DNA of 64,000 bases, taken from Pseudoscleropodium purum. Taxonomy: Eukaryota; Streptophyta; Bryopsida; Hypnales; Brachytheciaceae. Of this stretch, positions 48,701 to 62,056 are shown piece by piece. Location of the stretch: positions 6,510,001-6,574,000 of the forward strand of contig OZ017797.1 in the NCBI GenBank assembly GCA_963969395.1, in the 5' to 3' direction. Positions within the stretch are counted from its first letter, which is position 1, and every line of letters starts with the position of its first letter. The translations under genes were made by a program, and so were the position numbers. The notes under the pieces were generated by a model. It saw only the letters and a program-made list of their open reading frames with translations. It made no database searches and had not been told where the DNA came from.

Positions 48701-48992
48701 TTGGATTGGTCAAATGTGGAGGGTCTAATTTATTTTAATTATACTAAAACTTTTATTTTTTTATTTTTTTATAATAAAACTTTTATTTTATTTTATTTAT
48801 TATACTAAAACTTTTATTTTTTATTTTTATTATAATAAAACTTTTATTTTTATTTTATTTTATTTATTATAATAAAACTTTTATTTTATTTTATTTTATT
48901 TATTCTAATAAAACTTTTATTTTATTTTATTTTTATATTATAATAAAACTTTAATTAAAATAAATTAGACCCTCCACATTTGACCAATCTAA
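48701..48992. mobile_element. MITE with internal A/T minisatellite
   Basis: Inverted arms of about 42 bp (48701-48742 and 48951-48992) agree at about 40 positions and contain GATTGGTCAAATGTGGAGGG. Between them is a tandem array of about seven units of roughly 30-36 bp built on AATAAAACTTTTATTTTATT. Units differ in the length of the T/A runs, which suggests replication slippage. Confidence 0.65.
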
Positions 48993-49036
48993 TTTGTAAT
49001 TTTGCTTGAAAATGATTGATTCAATGCTTTATTTGT

Positions 49037-49280
49037 ATAACCCCTAAATGCCCAAACTATATTTTTTGGCAACATAGCAATTTCAGATAGCTCACTATGA
49101 ATGGAATTTTTTTTCTTTGAAATTTTCATATAACATGTGCCCAAGGAGTAGCTTTAAGTCCCAACAATTTTCATTACTTTTGACTACGTGGTTAAAAAGT
49201 TATTGTATGATATGTAGTTTTCAATGCTATGCAGGTAGTCCAAAAATTTCTTAACAAATTACTTTTTTAAGAAGTAAAAA
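49037..49280 (-). mobile_element. Truncated TTAA-type element
   Basis: ATAA then CCCCTAAATGCCCAAAC, followed by TTTTTTGGCAACAT, reproduces one end of the element at 20803-21650. Similarity fades after about 240 bp and no opposite end was found. Confidence 0.45.
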
Positions 49281-51560
49281 CTCAAGGGGTGTAGTCTATA
49301 AAAAATATAAGGATACACATGCAAACACTCACTAATTTATAAGGGGGGTATTATTTTTTGTCCACTATTTTTTAGCACCCTATGATTATATAATCTAGAT
49401 CATTAAAAAGGGAGCATACATTAATTTTAATTTCCAAATGCCATGAATATATTATATACAATCTTATTATATATTTTTTTCCATTGCAGTTTTTTTTGTC
49501 CCATTTTTTTTCCAACCCATTGAAATTTAACACCTTTCCAATTGAAATTAGTAAATGGGATTTGTAATCTAAACTAGAATCCTAAAACACTATGAGTGCA
49601 CTTATATAGTGGCATTTTGAAAATTTGTAGTACAAAATCTATAGACCCTAAATTGGCACCTTCAATTCACAAATACAAAACATCAATCCTAAACCAAAAA
49701 TAGTGGAAAAGACAAAATAGGTGATCCTCAAACCCCAAAGTTGATTCTAAACCCTGAACGGCCTAAACAACAAATAGAGGGTCCAAATCAAAAACCACCA
49801 ATTTCCAAAATTAAATGATAGCCACCTAAAGCCAACATCTCCTATAGAAGTCTATAAAATTATTGAACTTTTTGAATATGCCACTCACAAGGCAACAACA
49901 TTTAATACTTTTGGCCAAAAATAAAAATAAAAAGGGGGTATCTTAGTTCTAATTAGTATTAAAAAAATTATAATTTTTTATCACAAATGTTTTTTAGGCA
50001 CACTACCATTTGCTCAAACGTAGTTTTCTACTACTACTACTCACTACCTCCCTAGAATAAAAATTTAAAATTGATTCTTCTCCCTCAAGTGACTAATTGT
50101 ACAAAAGTGGCTACATGTGGAACTTCCATCACACTTGGCTTTTGACTTTCAAATATTTCTCAACCTAAAGGGCCTCTCTAATCAAAATTGTCTACTTTTG
50201 TAAGTTCCACTACTCTTTTTGGCTTTTTTTGTTTTAACCTAGTTTTGTTGTCAAAGTGACTAATTGGACAAATGTGGTTGCTTCTATAAGTTCCACTATA
50301 CTTTATTTTTTAATTTTTTTCACTTACTTTCATTATTTAAGTGCCTAATTGAAAAAAGTCTATTAGCCATTAACTTGTAGTGGCTCCTAGCTCAAAGCTC
50401 ATGTAAATATAAATTGTAGTACACAATAGATTGAGTGCTACAACTAATATCAAATATGTAATAAAAAAACTAAGTATAAATGCATACCAAACACACCCTC
50501 AAATGCCAAACCAAAGGGAGAGTTTCCACTATCCACTAAGCCCTAGTTGGCCCAACTAAATGAAATGCTAATCCAAGTAAAGTACCAATGGCCTTGAACA
50601 CTTCCAAATCAACTAACAATACATCATCCATGTGAAATGAAACTACATCCAATGTAACATAGCTTTGATGCCACATCACATGACTATTCATTCAAAGGTT
50701 AGTTCATCCATAGAATATAAAATTAAAATTTACAATAAAAATAGGATATAAAAAAAATATAAATAATGGTAAGGTAATAGCCTTACTAAATAGATTCTTA
50801 AAAATTATTATTATAAAATTATTAATTTCATACCTTTAGGAAAAAAAACATTCATAAAATTATCTCAGTATACATCTATTCTTCTTTATATATCACCTTT
50901 CTAAAATCACATCCTCTTATAATTCTCTTATGAAACCTCATCCAATTGGAGAATTAACTATCCAATTCAAAACTCACTTTGTATCTTCACTATCATCCTA
51001 AAGCACACTATGTAATAAGAAATTATATACAAATTTACAAAAAATTAGTTTCCACTCTAATGTGAGACTATGTATTACCTTTCAAAACCATGCAACATGT
51101 AAGTGTTATATTTAGAGAGAGAAAGAGAAAGATGCAAACATAGATGAATAGATATGTGTGCAACAATTGTTTTTTTCAAAGTCACAATGTTCTATATAAT
51201 TTAGATATGTTATGTATGACTCTAAAGAAGTAGATAGGTATAATTGATGCTAAACATAGGATAGGTTGTTTAATTTATAATGCGGTGCACATTAGTTGTC
51301 CAAATGCACATTTACTGAAACAATAAGGTAAAGAACCTTAAATTGTCAATGTTCATAAAACAACTATTATCTAATACATTCAAATAAATGAGGGCACAAT
51401 ATATTACAACACACATACTACTCAAACCTACATCATTTTTCAATGCAGAAGTACAAATTGTGGTATTGTAATAGTATAGATGAAACTAGAACCTCATTTG
51501 ATAACTTTCAATCATCAAAATATGTAATTAACATTCAAGAAAACCCTAAGCAAGCACCCC
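49281..51560. other. AT-rich intergenic stretch
   Basis: No gene was recognised. Words such as GACTAATTGGACAAA.GTGG and AAGTTCCACTA recur around 50090-50350, a weak local repeat. Confidence 0.4.
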
Positions 51561-52262
51561 TCTAATTTGGCAACAGAAAGAATCCTGATAACTGAAAGAA
51601 ATAATCGATGCCTTGTTTTGCAAAGTGAGCTCATTTGTACGCCAGAGTGTTAGTTTCACTCCATTTGCTCTGATTTCAGTTGGTAATACTGTAGCTCTAA
51701 AGAACTCTACTTGACACTGTTCTCAAAGGCACCATACCAGTAGTACTCGAGAATGTTTTTAGTAGCTTGTTTATTATTCATTTCATATATTGATACATCA
51801 TGAAGAAAATCAATGTTAGCAGACTCTCAACACTCCTACACCATCAACAGTACTGCGATGTTCCCTTATTGGGAAATCATCTAACAAATGCCTGCAACAT
51901 TCTAAGGCAACTCAATAGCCTGGCTCTTCTACAAACTCGTTCACGTATCAAAATCTCACTCAAGTTATCTACTGATATGAACTAGACGTATCAGATGCCC
52001 TAACATCTGCTTCATCAGGCATCTCTACCAGTAGCAAATGCCACATACAGGACATTGCTTACAAAAGAGTAAAGGTGAAACTTTGAAGGTTGTACCATCT
52101 TAAATGAGAAGACACTCTGTTAAGACGCTGGCTCAAAATCGAAACCAGCAATCACATGTAGATATGTTCAAGCATTCCTCAACTGTAAGCTTATGAAAGA
52201 CTAGGTCAGATGTTGCACCTTCACTTGCGATGTAGCCACAAAGTTTAGGCATGATGGTACCA
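51561..52262 (-). other. Probable 3' flank of the VIT/VWA gene
   Basis: GC is raised relative to the DNA on its left. A candidate AATAAA polyadenylation signal (minus strand) is at 51770-51775, about 490 bp beyond the stop codon. The 61-codon plus-strand frame at 51800-51985 is not supported as a gene. Confidence 0.35.
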
Positions 52263-55200
52263 TCAGCCAGCAGAAAGAAGGCCGCAAACACATTCAAAAA
52301 ACATTTCACAAGCGCCCCCTATAAGGTCTCCACATCCACCGCAGAGATCCCCACAGGAATCACAACCAATGTCGCCGCAGCAGCCGCAGCAGTCACCAAG
52401 ACATGATAAATCCTCACAACCTCCCAAGTCGAAACAGCAACAACTAGCATCACCGCCAAAGTCTCCTAAAATATTGCCGAAGGAGTCGGCCAAAATATCG
52501 CCCACAGCCGCATTCGCTACGGTCGCAGCAACACTGCCAAATCCAATAGCCAGACCGCCAACCAGCACTACGGCAGCCACTTTACCAGCCGTGAACTTCT
52601 TCACGTTCGCCTTCTTTCCCTGCACAGTTCAACAAGTATTTAGTACTAGAAGTTCGTGAGAACCTATGATAGGTTACCTTTGAACTAGTCATTTTTTTAT
52701 GCTTGAAAATTACCCCACTAGCTTCACAAGGTACTCCTGTTCATGTACCTGTCGTCTTTCATCCTGGAACTGTTGGTACTTCTCTGGAGTTGTCTCAAAG
52801 CCTATCATCCGAGTGTACTCGCAAGGCAATCCTGTTGCTAGACTCAAGTTTACAGCCTGCCAAAAGGATGCACAGTGGAAATCAGACAAGGAGTGCAGCA
52901 GGAACGTTGGAGCTAAACGTGCAGGCATTACAAAAACAAAATAACAAATACCAGTGTACTAGCTCGTAAACTTACCTGTTGTTCTCTGCTTTTGTCTCCA
53001 TATAGCCAGGCTTGACCAGTGAGAAGATCCAACTGTTGCTTAGCAAAAACCTGCATAGTAGACCATTTCAATAAAAAAAAACTCTCAACCAAGGCATGCA
53101 AACCATTCGATTAAAGTTCAGATTTCACGTGGAACAGCACAATTCGAATTATAACTAGCACGAAGAAGGTAAGTAGTGGACGATGCAATTGGCCTCTTCC
53201 CGAAATTTTACCTTACTTAGAGGGACCTTTGAGGATTTTCTGCTTGGAACCTCAAGTTGCCACGTACTTTGATCAGGCATGAGACCAAATACTGTTATTG
53301 AATCTGGGAAACTGCCTTGAAACTTTCCAGAAACTACCAAAGGGTTTCCGCAAAACAAATCTGGTATTGGAAATGGATACATCTGAAACAGCCAACATAT
53401 TTATTACTTAATCTAGTGAGTTTCTAACCTCAATCGTGGTTCTAAACTTAATCGTGGTTCTAAACTTCAAAAAGTCACATGAATACACTTGCAAGAATAT
53501 AATGTAAATGCAAGACAAGCTTGCATGCACGCATCTGAAATGTCTCCAGGTTAGATCGACAGATGCAGTAGGATACACAGAGGTACCTCATCAGAATCAC
53601 ACAGAAAAGTTACAATGATTATCTTAGTACTGAAAACTTGTACTTATGTGGCTGAAATGAAATACCTCACAACCATCTGGTAGTTTTCCCAAACCAATGT
53701 TGGTGAGGACAGGCGTAGCCGCAGCCACCAGCATTCTTTCCATTTGCCCTCGTATTTTGCCTGGGCAACATGTCAAATATTTTGTAAACCTCATTCCTGC
53801 TTCTAAATGAAAATGCTATTACATCGAGCGGAAATGCAGTACGTGCACTTAGTACTTTAATTCACGTACCGTAGTACTCCACAGACACAGCTGAGAAAGA
53901 CACGGACAAAGATAGCTTACCAGAAGTAAAGGCTACATCACTTAAGCCACGACCAATAACAGCAAGCATCTTCAGAAAGTAATAGTTGCAGTAGTGGCCT
54001 GCAAGATGCGAAGGGCATAATCAAATTTCTGGTACAACAAGATTTCATACATTTATCACACCATAAAAGACGGCATAGAATGTAACTCGTGATTCTGCGT
54101 TGCTGATGATGAGAGTCAATAATCACCGCTTTGGCCTACGATATTAAAAGAGTTTTTAAATGTATCATCGAAGGCATTATCCCTTTTTCATAAGCTGGAC
54201 AAGAGGATCACCTACCTATTCCAAAAGTGGAAATACGAGGTGCTCGAGCACCAAGAGCAAGAATACGCGACTGCATTGCGAGACAAATATTCTTCTCATC
54301 AAAGACAGCCCCATCTGTGATTAGAAAGACATAAGGCACTGCCTCCGGGAAATTTTCAAGGAACTGAAAAGCCTGCACGTTACGCCGCGAAAGGAAGATC
54401 AGCAAAAAGGCTGCTGTCGGTAACACCAACTCTAAAAGCCAAGCTAGAAAAGCCCAAGTACAAGAACATCTGTATTCTGAGAAATTTGCTAGAAAATTGT
54501 ATCCGTCACCGATAAACAAGTTTGACTAGGCCATACTTGTTCAAGAGGGCTGAGAATATCAGTGCCACCCCTCGCTTTGCACGTCTCCATTGCCCACTCG
54601 CGAGCCTGACCGATGGAAGCACTGGTTGAGCGTACCATTTGAGGTGAAAAGAAGGTCAGTTCATGGTCAAAAGCAATGATATTAAAGGAGTCTTCTGGTT
54701 TGAGAGATTCAAGCCCAAATAATAAAGCCTGCAGTGCATGATCCATCGGTTCGCCATACATGCTACCACTCCTGTCCAGTAAGAACACTACAGCCCTTTG
54801 AAACACCTGTGATCAACATACCACGTAATAAAATTTAGGTGCATGAACTGAACTAGGAAAATCATTGCAGGATATCTCGAAGGCTAGTAACTGATGAAGA
54901 TCATTTACACACTAATCAGCAGCATACGCATCATCGACAAATCAGAGCAGAATGGAATAAAGAGGATGGACAAAAGGCAGAGACCTGGCGTAGGACCATA
55001 TGGACGAGAGATGATGCAAGAAACTGGAAGTGCAATATTTACCAAATTCCTTACAAGTGCAAAAAACCAAGAGCACTTATTTCTGCCTTATTATTCCATT
55101 CCCTCTAGACAACCTTCAATGTTACATCGTAAGTGCTTCAACCGTAGTAAGGTCCACCCCACCCACCCCCTTTCAAGATCTTAGATATTCATTTTTGCAC

Positions 55201-57223
55201 AAAACCCGCTTCACAAGAATTTACGTGTAATGCATACTTTTCGAACAACACGTGCACTTCTAACCAATTTGGTATCAGAGTGCCAATGAATCGATCACTT
55301 TGCCAGTCAAAATCAAGTCCAAACTGTACCGTGATCTTGTTTGGGTCTGGCGGAGATATGGAGAGGCAAAAAGTTCCTCGTTTGTCAGATTCTTCAGGTT
55401 CAGCATCTTTGAAAATCAAATTAGGAAATATTCCATCTGACCACACCTGCTCACAAACATTGAATAAGCCTCTAATGTAATCAGATTATGTAATAAGAAT
55501 GACAATGCTGAATATGCTTGCTGTCACTTCAATTATAGGTGACATGATCAGGCTAATAAAGTGAAAACAGGACAAGAAATTCAATCGCTAATTATTGTAC
55601 CTTGTACGATGCGATGAAATCCTGATTCATCCAATCTTTCGATTTATCATCACCTCCCTTCTTAAATGTAACCATTCCAGCCTCTCTGTGGGTTTCCTGA
55701 TGCATGACCAATTGGTCGAAAATCTCAGTCAAGAACAGTGCGCACATGAGAAACAACCGTCTAAACATATCCCACGCTAAGTGAGCACAAAGTGCATTGT
55801 GTTGCAAGGAACAATGTTTGCAGGAATGAAAAGTGAGAATTGATTTCTTCACTTTGTGTCGGCAGGAAGTGCGCACCTTCATAGGGTTACCAAATGGACC
55901 CACTTCTACAGGATCGTTAGTCCCTGTGTTGATTGTGCATTTGACTTTAGTAATGGAAGCCAATTCAGTTGAAAGTGGCAGGATGGTATCAGGGAACACA
56001 AATGGGACACGTAGTGAGTATAGTCCGTCTGCAAATGTCATCGGTTGAAACCATGTAATTTTCAATTTCAACTTTGCGCCACCCTCCACCTGAAAAGATT
56101 GTTGAGAGTGAGCTAAATTGTTACCGACATACATAGAGGGTGGCTTCACGGAGTCACGATGCCAGAGAAGATTCCATTCTATGGTTGTCTTCTTGCAAAA
56201 GGAGACACCTGCATGACAAACTTTTGCAAAGCACTGGGAGTGGAATACAAATGCTTAAGCTTTTTTATAAAGACCAAGGCCACAACAATTCACTCACGAC
56301 GTCATGTTAAGTGAAGGAGAAGACCCCACCTGAGGAATGTTGAGTCGGAAAAACTCTGGATTATAAGTGCCGGGGTCACCAACTTCTGCATTCGGGCTAC
56401 CTCTTGCATCATAGCCGGCAGCTTCATCCCTAGGAACAACTATAGTAGTATAAAATCTGCCGTGGCCCATGTCAATCTCGACACTCGATACTGTACCCTG
56501 CCGCACACAAAATCGATAGACGAATTGAAGTCAACCGAATGCCATCAGACGAGTCACTAAAAAGAGTCCACTACGAATGATAATTCACTGAGTATCTTCA
56601 TCAAAATCAAGGTGAACGGATGCAAATTGAACGTTGTCGTGCAAATGGAACGCGAAATAAGGCAGAGAAAAGTCAACATGACTTTGTGCACTTGTAATGA
56701 AATAAAGCACTTGGGGTGCTTATTCTATGTGTTATCTATGAAGTGCCTGCAAACTTCCATTACAGCCAAATTCTCAAAAGGAAGTGCAAACCTGGTTATC
56801 CATGGGGACAGCAAGCAGGCAATCACAGAATGCTCCACTCCTCACGCAATTCAGTTCCCACGCACTCTTGGATGTAACGAACCCCGTGCTGATATGACAC
56901 TCCACATTGAGTTTCGTCTTTTCCAGACTGAGAGGAACCAAAGCAGGTAAGGGAGGGGCCTCCGGTGGATACATTGGCGGATATTGACTGTAATGCTCAT
57001 TGTCCACTTCGGGATTGCCAAATACATTCATGTCGGTAATAATGGCATACACCATGGGACAAGTCGGCACTCTGTCCGTCTCTTTCTTCCCTTCTTCCAT
57101 GGGATGTTGCATCTTCGGAGGTTCGGGTCGGCCGAGATGAGGATGACCAGCACCGCCACGGGACAACTGTTGACCCAACATCTGGCCGGCTAGAAGGGAA
57201 GTCGCAAAAGTAGTAGCCTCCAT
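52263..57223 (-). CDS. VIT and von Willebrand factor A domain protein with Cys-rich tail
   Basis: Thirteen coding exons (minus): 56792-57223, 56330-56497, 55877-56089, 55601-55696, 55330-55446, 54537-54806, 54216-54372, 53921-53998, 53666-53760, 53212-53382, 52976-53050, 52749-52856, 52263-52619; 778 aa, phases consistent. A VIT domain covers roughly residues 90-215. The VWA domain begins near 343 with a complete metal-ion-dependent adhesion site: DRSGS (Asp353, Ser355, Ser357), Thr424 and Asp452 in LITDG. PCEYTRMIGFE in exon 12 is typical of plant inter-alpha-trypsin-inhibitor heavy-chain-like proteins. Exon 13 adds a hydrophobic segment (about 674-702) and a Gly/Asp tail with 16 Cys in about 63 residues. 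No N-terminal signal peptide. The function is unknown in plants; the MIDAS suggests cation-dependent protein binding. Confidence 0.93.
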
Positions 57224-58650
57224 TTCTGCACAGTGAAAACTCGAGGTGTCACTGTTTTCTGCCGTTGCAAAAAGTGCATAAAAAATGTCAGAATGTAAAA
57301 ACCTGTCAGGATGGGAGCGGTAGAAAAATCAGCCGCCGGAAGAGACAGGGTATGCTATTGCCATCACGAGGCGAGTTTAGCAAAGAATGAGCCACAGGAG
57401 TGGTGAAGGATGATATTTTTCTAGAACTTTTGTAATAGCAAGCATGACCTCAAGAATTGGTTAGATCTTGTTCGATCATTCTCAATTAACGATTTGAAAA
57501 AGCAAGACACCATAACGCTAAAGAAGGACAAGAATATGAGATATAACAATGCTCCCCACAAACATCAAAATACTTTAGGATTTCTCCTTCAATGCTTTAC
57601 AGACCAGCAGATGAAAACCCTCATACCCCTGCTTACAAAAGTGAATGGACCAGATGAGAGCGTGTATGGTAAAAGCATGCACGGTTTCCAAATTGCTGGT
57701 ATGAGTAGCTTCTTCCGCAAATGCACACAAAAATTTCTAGATCCACACATTCCATCTCCACCAATGCCAATTCCAAGATTTCAAGCTTCCAGCCTAAATC
57801 TCACCTGCAACTTTTCCAGTCGGCGATGCAGACTCACGTTCTCCGAAAAGACTCCACTCCCTCAAACAAGACAGGAAAACGCCAGGCAGTCGACAATGCA
57901 AGCCTGGCGTATCAATGCAAAACCTCTTCTACTGATCAGACCCGCACAATGCCAAATACCCCCAATGGTACGGAAAACAAAATAAAATCCGCAGACACAA
58001 AAGCACCACTGATCCAAAAGCTAATGCCAACAAGCAAGTAACCTTACACAGAACTGCGACTCCTACACAATGACAGCACCAAACACACTCACAATCCAGT
58101 GCACCTTGAGAAGAAAAAAACTCTAAGCTCCAACGATCATACAACCACAAATCATTTCTACAGTTGAAAACTTCAATGCACTCCCTGAATTCCAGCCCCA
58201 CCAGAAGACCGACAGATCGGTACCCACCTTCTTCGCACGTCACACGTTTGGTTCTTCAAATAAGTCGCGAACGGTGTTGTCCGCCATAGACGCGTGTGTC
58301 TGCACTTGAATTAGAGACACTACCGACTGCGAGACTGCTTCCCGAGTTCGGGCTATGGCCTACTGGGTAGCGTATTAAAACATGGCGAGATGTCGTAACA
58401 ATGTACACAACTGTAGATGCGACTGTTTTGAAGCTCCATCATATCCGTAAAAGCACAAGTTAAGACGCGATTTGGAATCTGCCTGTGTCGGGGTGGTTTT
58501 TGGGAAAAATTTCCAGAGTGGATTTGCGCGTGATGGCGAGACAGGACGAGTGAGAGAGCCGAGACGCGGCACTGGAAACGCGGCTGGAAATCTTCTGGAC
58601 AGAAAATGTTGGAATTCGTGGGCCCAATTACGTTCATCCAGAAAATGGTA
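57224..58650 (-). other. 5' flank of the VIT/VWA gene
   Basis: A GC-raised stretch upstream of the start codon. It may contain the leader and a leader intron, since the 58380-58620 part is pyrimidine-rich on the minus strand like a plant 5' untranslated region. Open frames of 60-163 codons on both strands (for example 57494-57985 plus) show no family resemblance and were not called. Confidence 0.35.
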
Positions 58651-58853
58651 TCAATAGGTGATTTTTGTTTGCAGGACGCTCAACCTGTTCCACGAAGTGG
58701 ACCACACAGGGTGAATTTACTGTTTGGGAAAAAGACTGGAATTATTTATTTTTCACAAATGATAAGATTTAAAGACTTGGAATACCACAACATTTTTCAA
58801 AGTCAAAATAACAAACAATTTGAAGAAATTGTACAAGTAGAGTATTAAAGAAG

Positions 58854-58964
58854 CTCTTAGACATCACAAATGATTCACACACAAATCTTTCCTATGTTTC
58901 GTGAGGGGAAGATCCTCTTTTTTAAGATGATGTCAAAAAGTTCCTGAATCAATCTAAATTCAAG
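58854..58964. repeat. Second copy of the short dispersed repeat
   Basis: Matches 46395-46487 in the phosphatase intron, same orientation. Confidence 0.5.
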
Positions 58965-59014
58965 AAACGTAACAAGAGCCCTCTAAAGTGTGATATTTTA
59001 CCCTCAGTTTTCGT

Positions 59015-59045
59015 ACCCTAAACCCTAATAAGCCCCTAAACCCTA
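59015..59045. promoter_or_regulatory. Telo-box-like cluster
   Basis: ACCCTAAACCCTAATA followed by CCCCTAAACCCTA carries two AAACCCTA units, the plant telo-box, a promoter element often found near translation-related genes. No gene start is recognisable next to it, so it may be a small interstitial telomere-like repeat. Confidence 0.3.
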
Positions 59046-59159
59046 TGCTATGCCATTCCTCTGCAGCAATACTGCAGAACCCTAGATCCCCATCACATGT
59101 CGGAATGACACCAGATGAACAGTGCATGTACAAACAAAGCATTCACTGAAAACTTCCCA

Positions 59160-60211
59160 AGTGTGTCAGAACCGTGTGCAATGAAATTTCATTTCATTTG
59201 TTTGTTTAAAAAAAAAAATTTAATTAAAACTGACCTAATTTAAATTAACACGCTGCCCCACACTGGACTCTTGAGATTTGTCATTTGCCTCAGAAGAATT
59301 AATCTTTTTTGTCCCAAAAACTGACAGGTTCTAAAATCAACCACTCTAGAATTCTTGCCTAAAATGTACTCCTGTCATACATGTGGGTTTGTGGTTGATT
59401 TTTTAAAAACACCTATTTTCAGCACTTTGAAAATTTGTAGTTCATTCATGTGGGTGTCCCAAAAAATGCATTTGAAGAGGATCTAGAATCCCCCTTTTCA
59501 ATGCCAACAAGACCCCACAAAAAGTTTCTCAATAAAATAATGGAAACCGTATTAAATTGCTTATTTGTACAATTTTAGATGTAGTTACCTTATTAATATA
59601 AATATTGACTTAAAATCTTTGTACTCAAAGAATTATGCCTATTTGTGTCTATTTGTGTAATTTAAAGAATTATGTGTGATGTAGAATATAATTAGTATTT
59701 ATGTCATGCATAATTATCATTATGTTCTTACACAATCTTAATTAAGTGTACCAAATTTCAATTTTAGAAAAACAAAACTCTAATTTTGGTAAATTCTTAA
59801 AGACAACTTTGATGCGCTTATATTATAAATTATTGTTAAAAAATTGGTGATGAATTTTCAAAATTTTGATTGCAAGGATATGTAGGAAACATCTATACAT
59901 ACATCTTTCTTTATCAAAAAATTTCAAAAAGAATTCAAAATTCTCACTAAAGAAAGTTCAATGTTAGGTGTAGTATGTCCAAATCTTGTAAAATACATAT
60001 CTATTTATTGAAGCTAAATTTTATCTCATGAATTGTACCATTATACTTCAAGATAATTGTTCAATTGGAGTGCGAGAGTCAAGTGGCAAATTTAAGTTAT
60101 TTTAAATAGATATCTATATTGTAGAATTTAGACATGCCCCACCATTTTGCACTTGGACAAATGCCATTTTTGCCATTTGGCCAAATGCTCATATTACCCC
60201 CAATTTCATGT
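59160..60211. other. AT-rich intergenic stretch
   Basis: Nothing recognised. Confidence 0.4.
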
Positions 60212-61164
60212 TTAACCCCTAAAGGTTCTTTACTATGTTTTCACCAAAAACACTCTAAAACTGCCATTTCTAGTGCAAGTACCAAATTTTTGAAAAAAAA
60301 ACATTTTTGGACACAAGTACCTGTAGGATCTTGTAGTAAACTATTTTGAAAAGATGTGGTAAAAATTTCAGAAATTTTCACCATATCAATTGCAAGATAT
60401 TAGCGTTTGAACTCACAAAAATCTTTTTTACTTTCTCTGCAAAAATCCAAGCAACTACACTTTACTAGGTCACATTTGCATGAAAAAATGTCCAAAATGG
60501 TGGTTATCCTTTAAATTCAACCTTCAAAGCAAGTTGGCTACATGCTTGAAAATTTTTAGATCATTTGGAATTGTACAACATATAGGAAAAAAATAGTAAG
60601 TAGAATGAAGTAGAGAATGATTCAAAGTACTAAGTTGTTAATAATTTCTTCATGGAATTGAAAATTTCCAACCCCAATGGTTGAAATGTGGTAATTAAAA
60701 ATGTTCACCTAATTTTATTTTTTTTCAAAAATATTTAAAATTGAGTAAAATAAAGGGCTTCAAAGTTTATTTCAAAGTAGAGATTCCATAACTATCCACA
60801 AACTACCCCAAACTGAAATTCCTTGTAACTTTTGATTCATCCATCCAAATGGAATGATTCAAAGCTTTCCATGTAGATATAAATCTAAAGAATCAATTTC
60901 AAATTTTAATTTTTGAAAAAAATGATTTTTGAAGAAGTTTTTTTTGCTACTTGGGCTACCCACCGAATGTTGAAAATCAAATTTCATACAATAAATTTTT
61001 AGCCATGTAGTCAAAAGTTATAAAAAATTGTTGGGCCTTAAAGATACTCCTTGGGAAAATGTTGTGTGAAAATTTCAAAAAAATAAAATGAAAATTCCAT
61101 CTGTAGTGAAGTGCCCAAAATCGCTATGTTGCCAAAAAATGGGATTCAGGACTTTAGGGGTTAA
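60212..61164. mobile_element. TTAA-flanked element with CCC-type ends (copy b)
   Basis: TTAA at 60212-60215 and 61161-61164 brackets a 945-bp insert starting CCCCTAAAGG and ending ACTTTAGGGG. The interior is clearly homologous to 2712-3635 over its length: the TGTTTTCACCAAAAACACTC block, the TAGGATCTTGTAGTAA block, and CATATAGGAAAAAAATAGT. No coding frame was found. Confidence 0.7.
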
Positions 61165-61339
61165 AATGAGTTTTTTTTAAAATAAATTTTAGCCCCCCCA
61201 AAATTTTGTAATTTGCATTTTGTAAGTTAATTTAGTGCGGCGAAGACAAGCTAGTATCAAGTTGATCATTCATCCCCTACTCAGCATGATCACCAATCCG
61301 ACAGATCACTAAAGAAAAAACAAGTCAATGCAGATTTGT

Positions 61340-61560
61340 TTATTTTTTTGAACAAATGGAAGAACCATTGCATTGAAAAAGAGTCACCAAACAGAAACAG
61401 CCAAGCCAAAGGCCAGACACTGATGAAGAGAAATGAGCACAGACAAAAGGAAAAACTAAAATGAGCTACAAAAAGGTTATACGAGGGGGAGGACTCTTGA
61501 TCTAAATTACATGGTTCCCATTCCTACAAGTTAAGGTTGGAGAGAGGGTCCAAATGTTAT
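61340..61560 (-). mobile_element. Possible LINE 3'-end remnant
   Basis: Read on the minus strand, TGTCTGGCCTTTGGCTTGG followed by TTCAATGCAATGGTTC and an A-rich run resembles the 3' tail of plant non-LTR retrotransposons. There is no reverse transcriptase frame nearby. This is recognised by feel only. Confidence 0.25.
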
Positions 61561-61805
61561 CAAATTTTTGCAAGATAACAATGCGGAAATTTCATTGTAA
61601 GAGATTGCATACATGTCGATTTTAATTCTTGCTCCCTGATTTATGGTATGAAATACTTCAAGTGCAAAACTGAATCAACAGCACATTGGGAGAATTCTTT
61701 GCTTCATTGATAATTCTCTCACATCCACTGGTTGCCTTGAAAAGCTCAAGCTGGAACAAGCCGTGTGCACTTGAAACTGACAAACAGCAACTCCAAGTGC
61801 CCAAA

Positions 61806-62044
61806 CATTAAAAGATTTTTGGGGCCTCTGGATGCCTGCGAGTTATCACAGCCTGTGAACGCAAGAAGCAGGTTCGGTGCAGTGGTTTGATGTGGCAAGA
61901 CCATGCCACGTCATTGACCAATTTTTTATTTTTATTTTTATGAAAAAAAAATTCTGACAGCGGACCGTTCCCCTCGCTGCGGGGAACAGCTGCGGGGGAA
62001 CAGGCCCGAAACCAGCTTCTGGACCCCCCAAAACACTTCTAATG
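61806..62044. mobile_element. MITE family with CATTAGAAG ends, copy 1
   Basis: Ends CATTAAAAGATTTTTGGGG and, complemented, CATTAGAAGTGTTTTGGGG form the inverted repeat. Pairing may extend outward through AA and GCAACTCCAA (61788-61797 with 62047-62056). The interior contains CCACGTCATTGACCAA and GTTCCCCTCG.TGC.GGGAAC, shared with copy 2 at 63474-63742. No target duplication was identified. Confidence 0.6.
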
Positions 62045-62056
62045 TTTTGGAGTTGC

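Noticed and set aside
56041..56220. Upstream extension of exon 3 of the VIT/VWA gene to 56208
   Set aside because: A longer open stretch with a CAG acceptor exists, but entering there breaks phase with exon 2; the acceptor at 56090 keeps frame and matches the family (LNIPQ joined to VEGGAK).
57494..57985. 163-codon plus-strand open frame
   Set aside because: It lies in the likely promoter or leader region of the VIT/VWA gene, its first codon is not ATG and the peptide has no recognisable domain.
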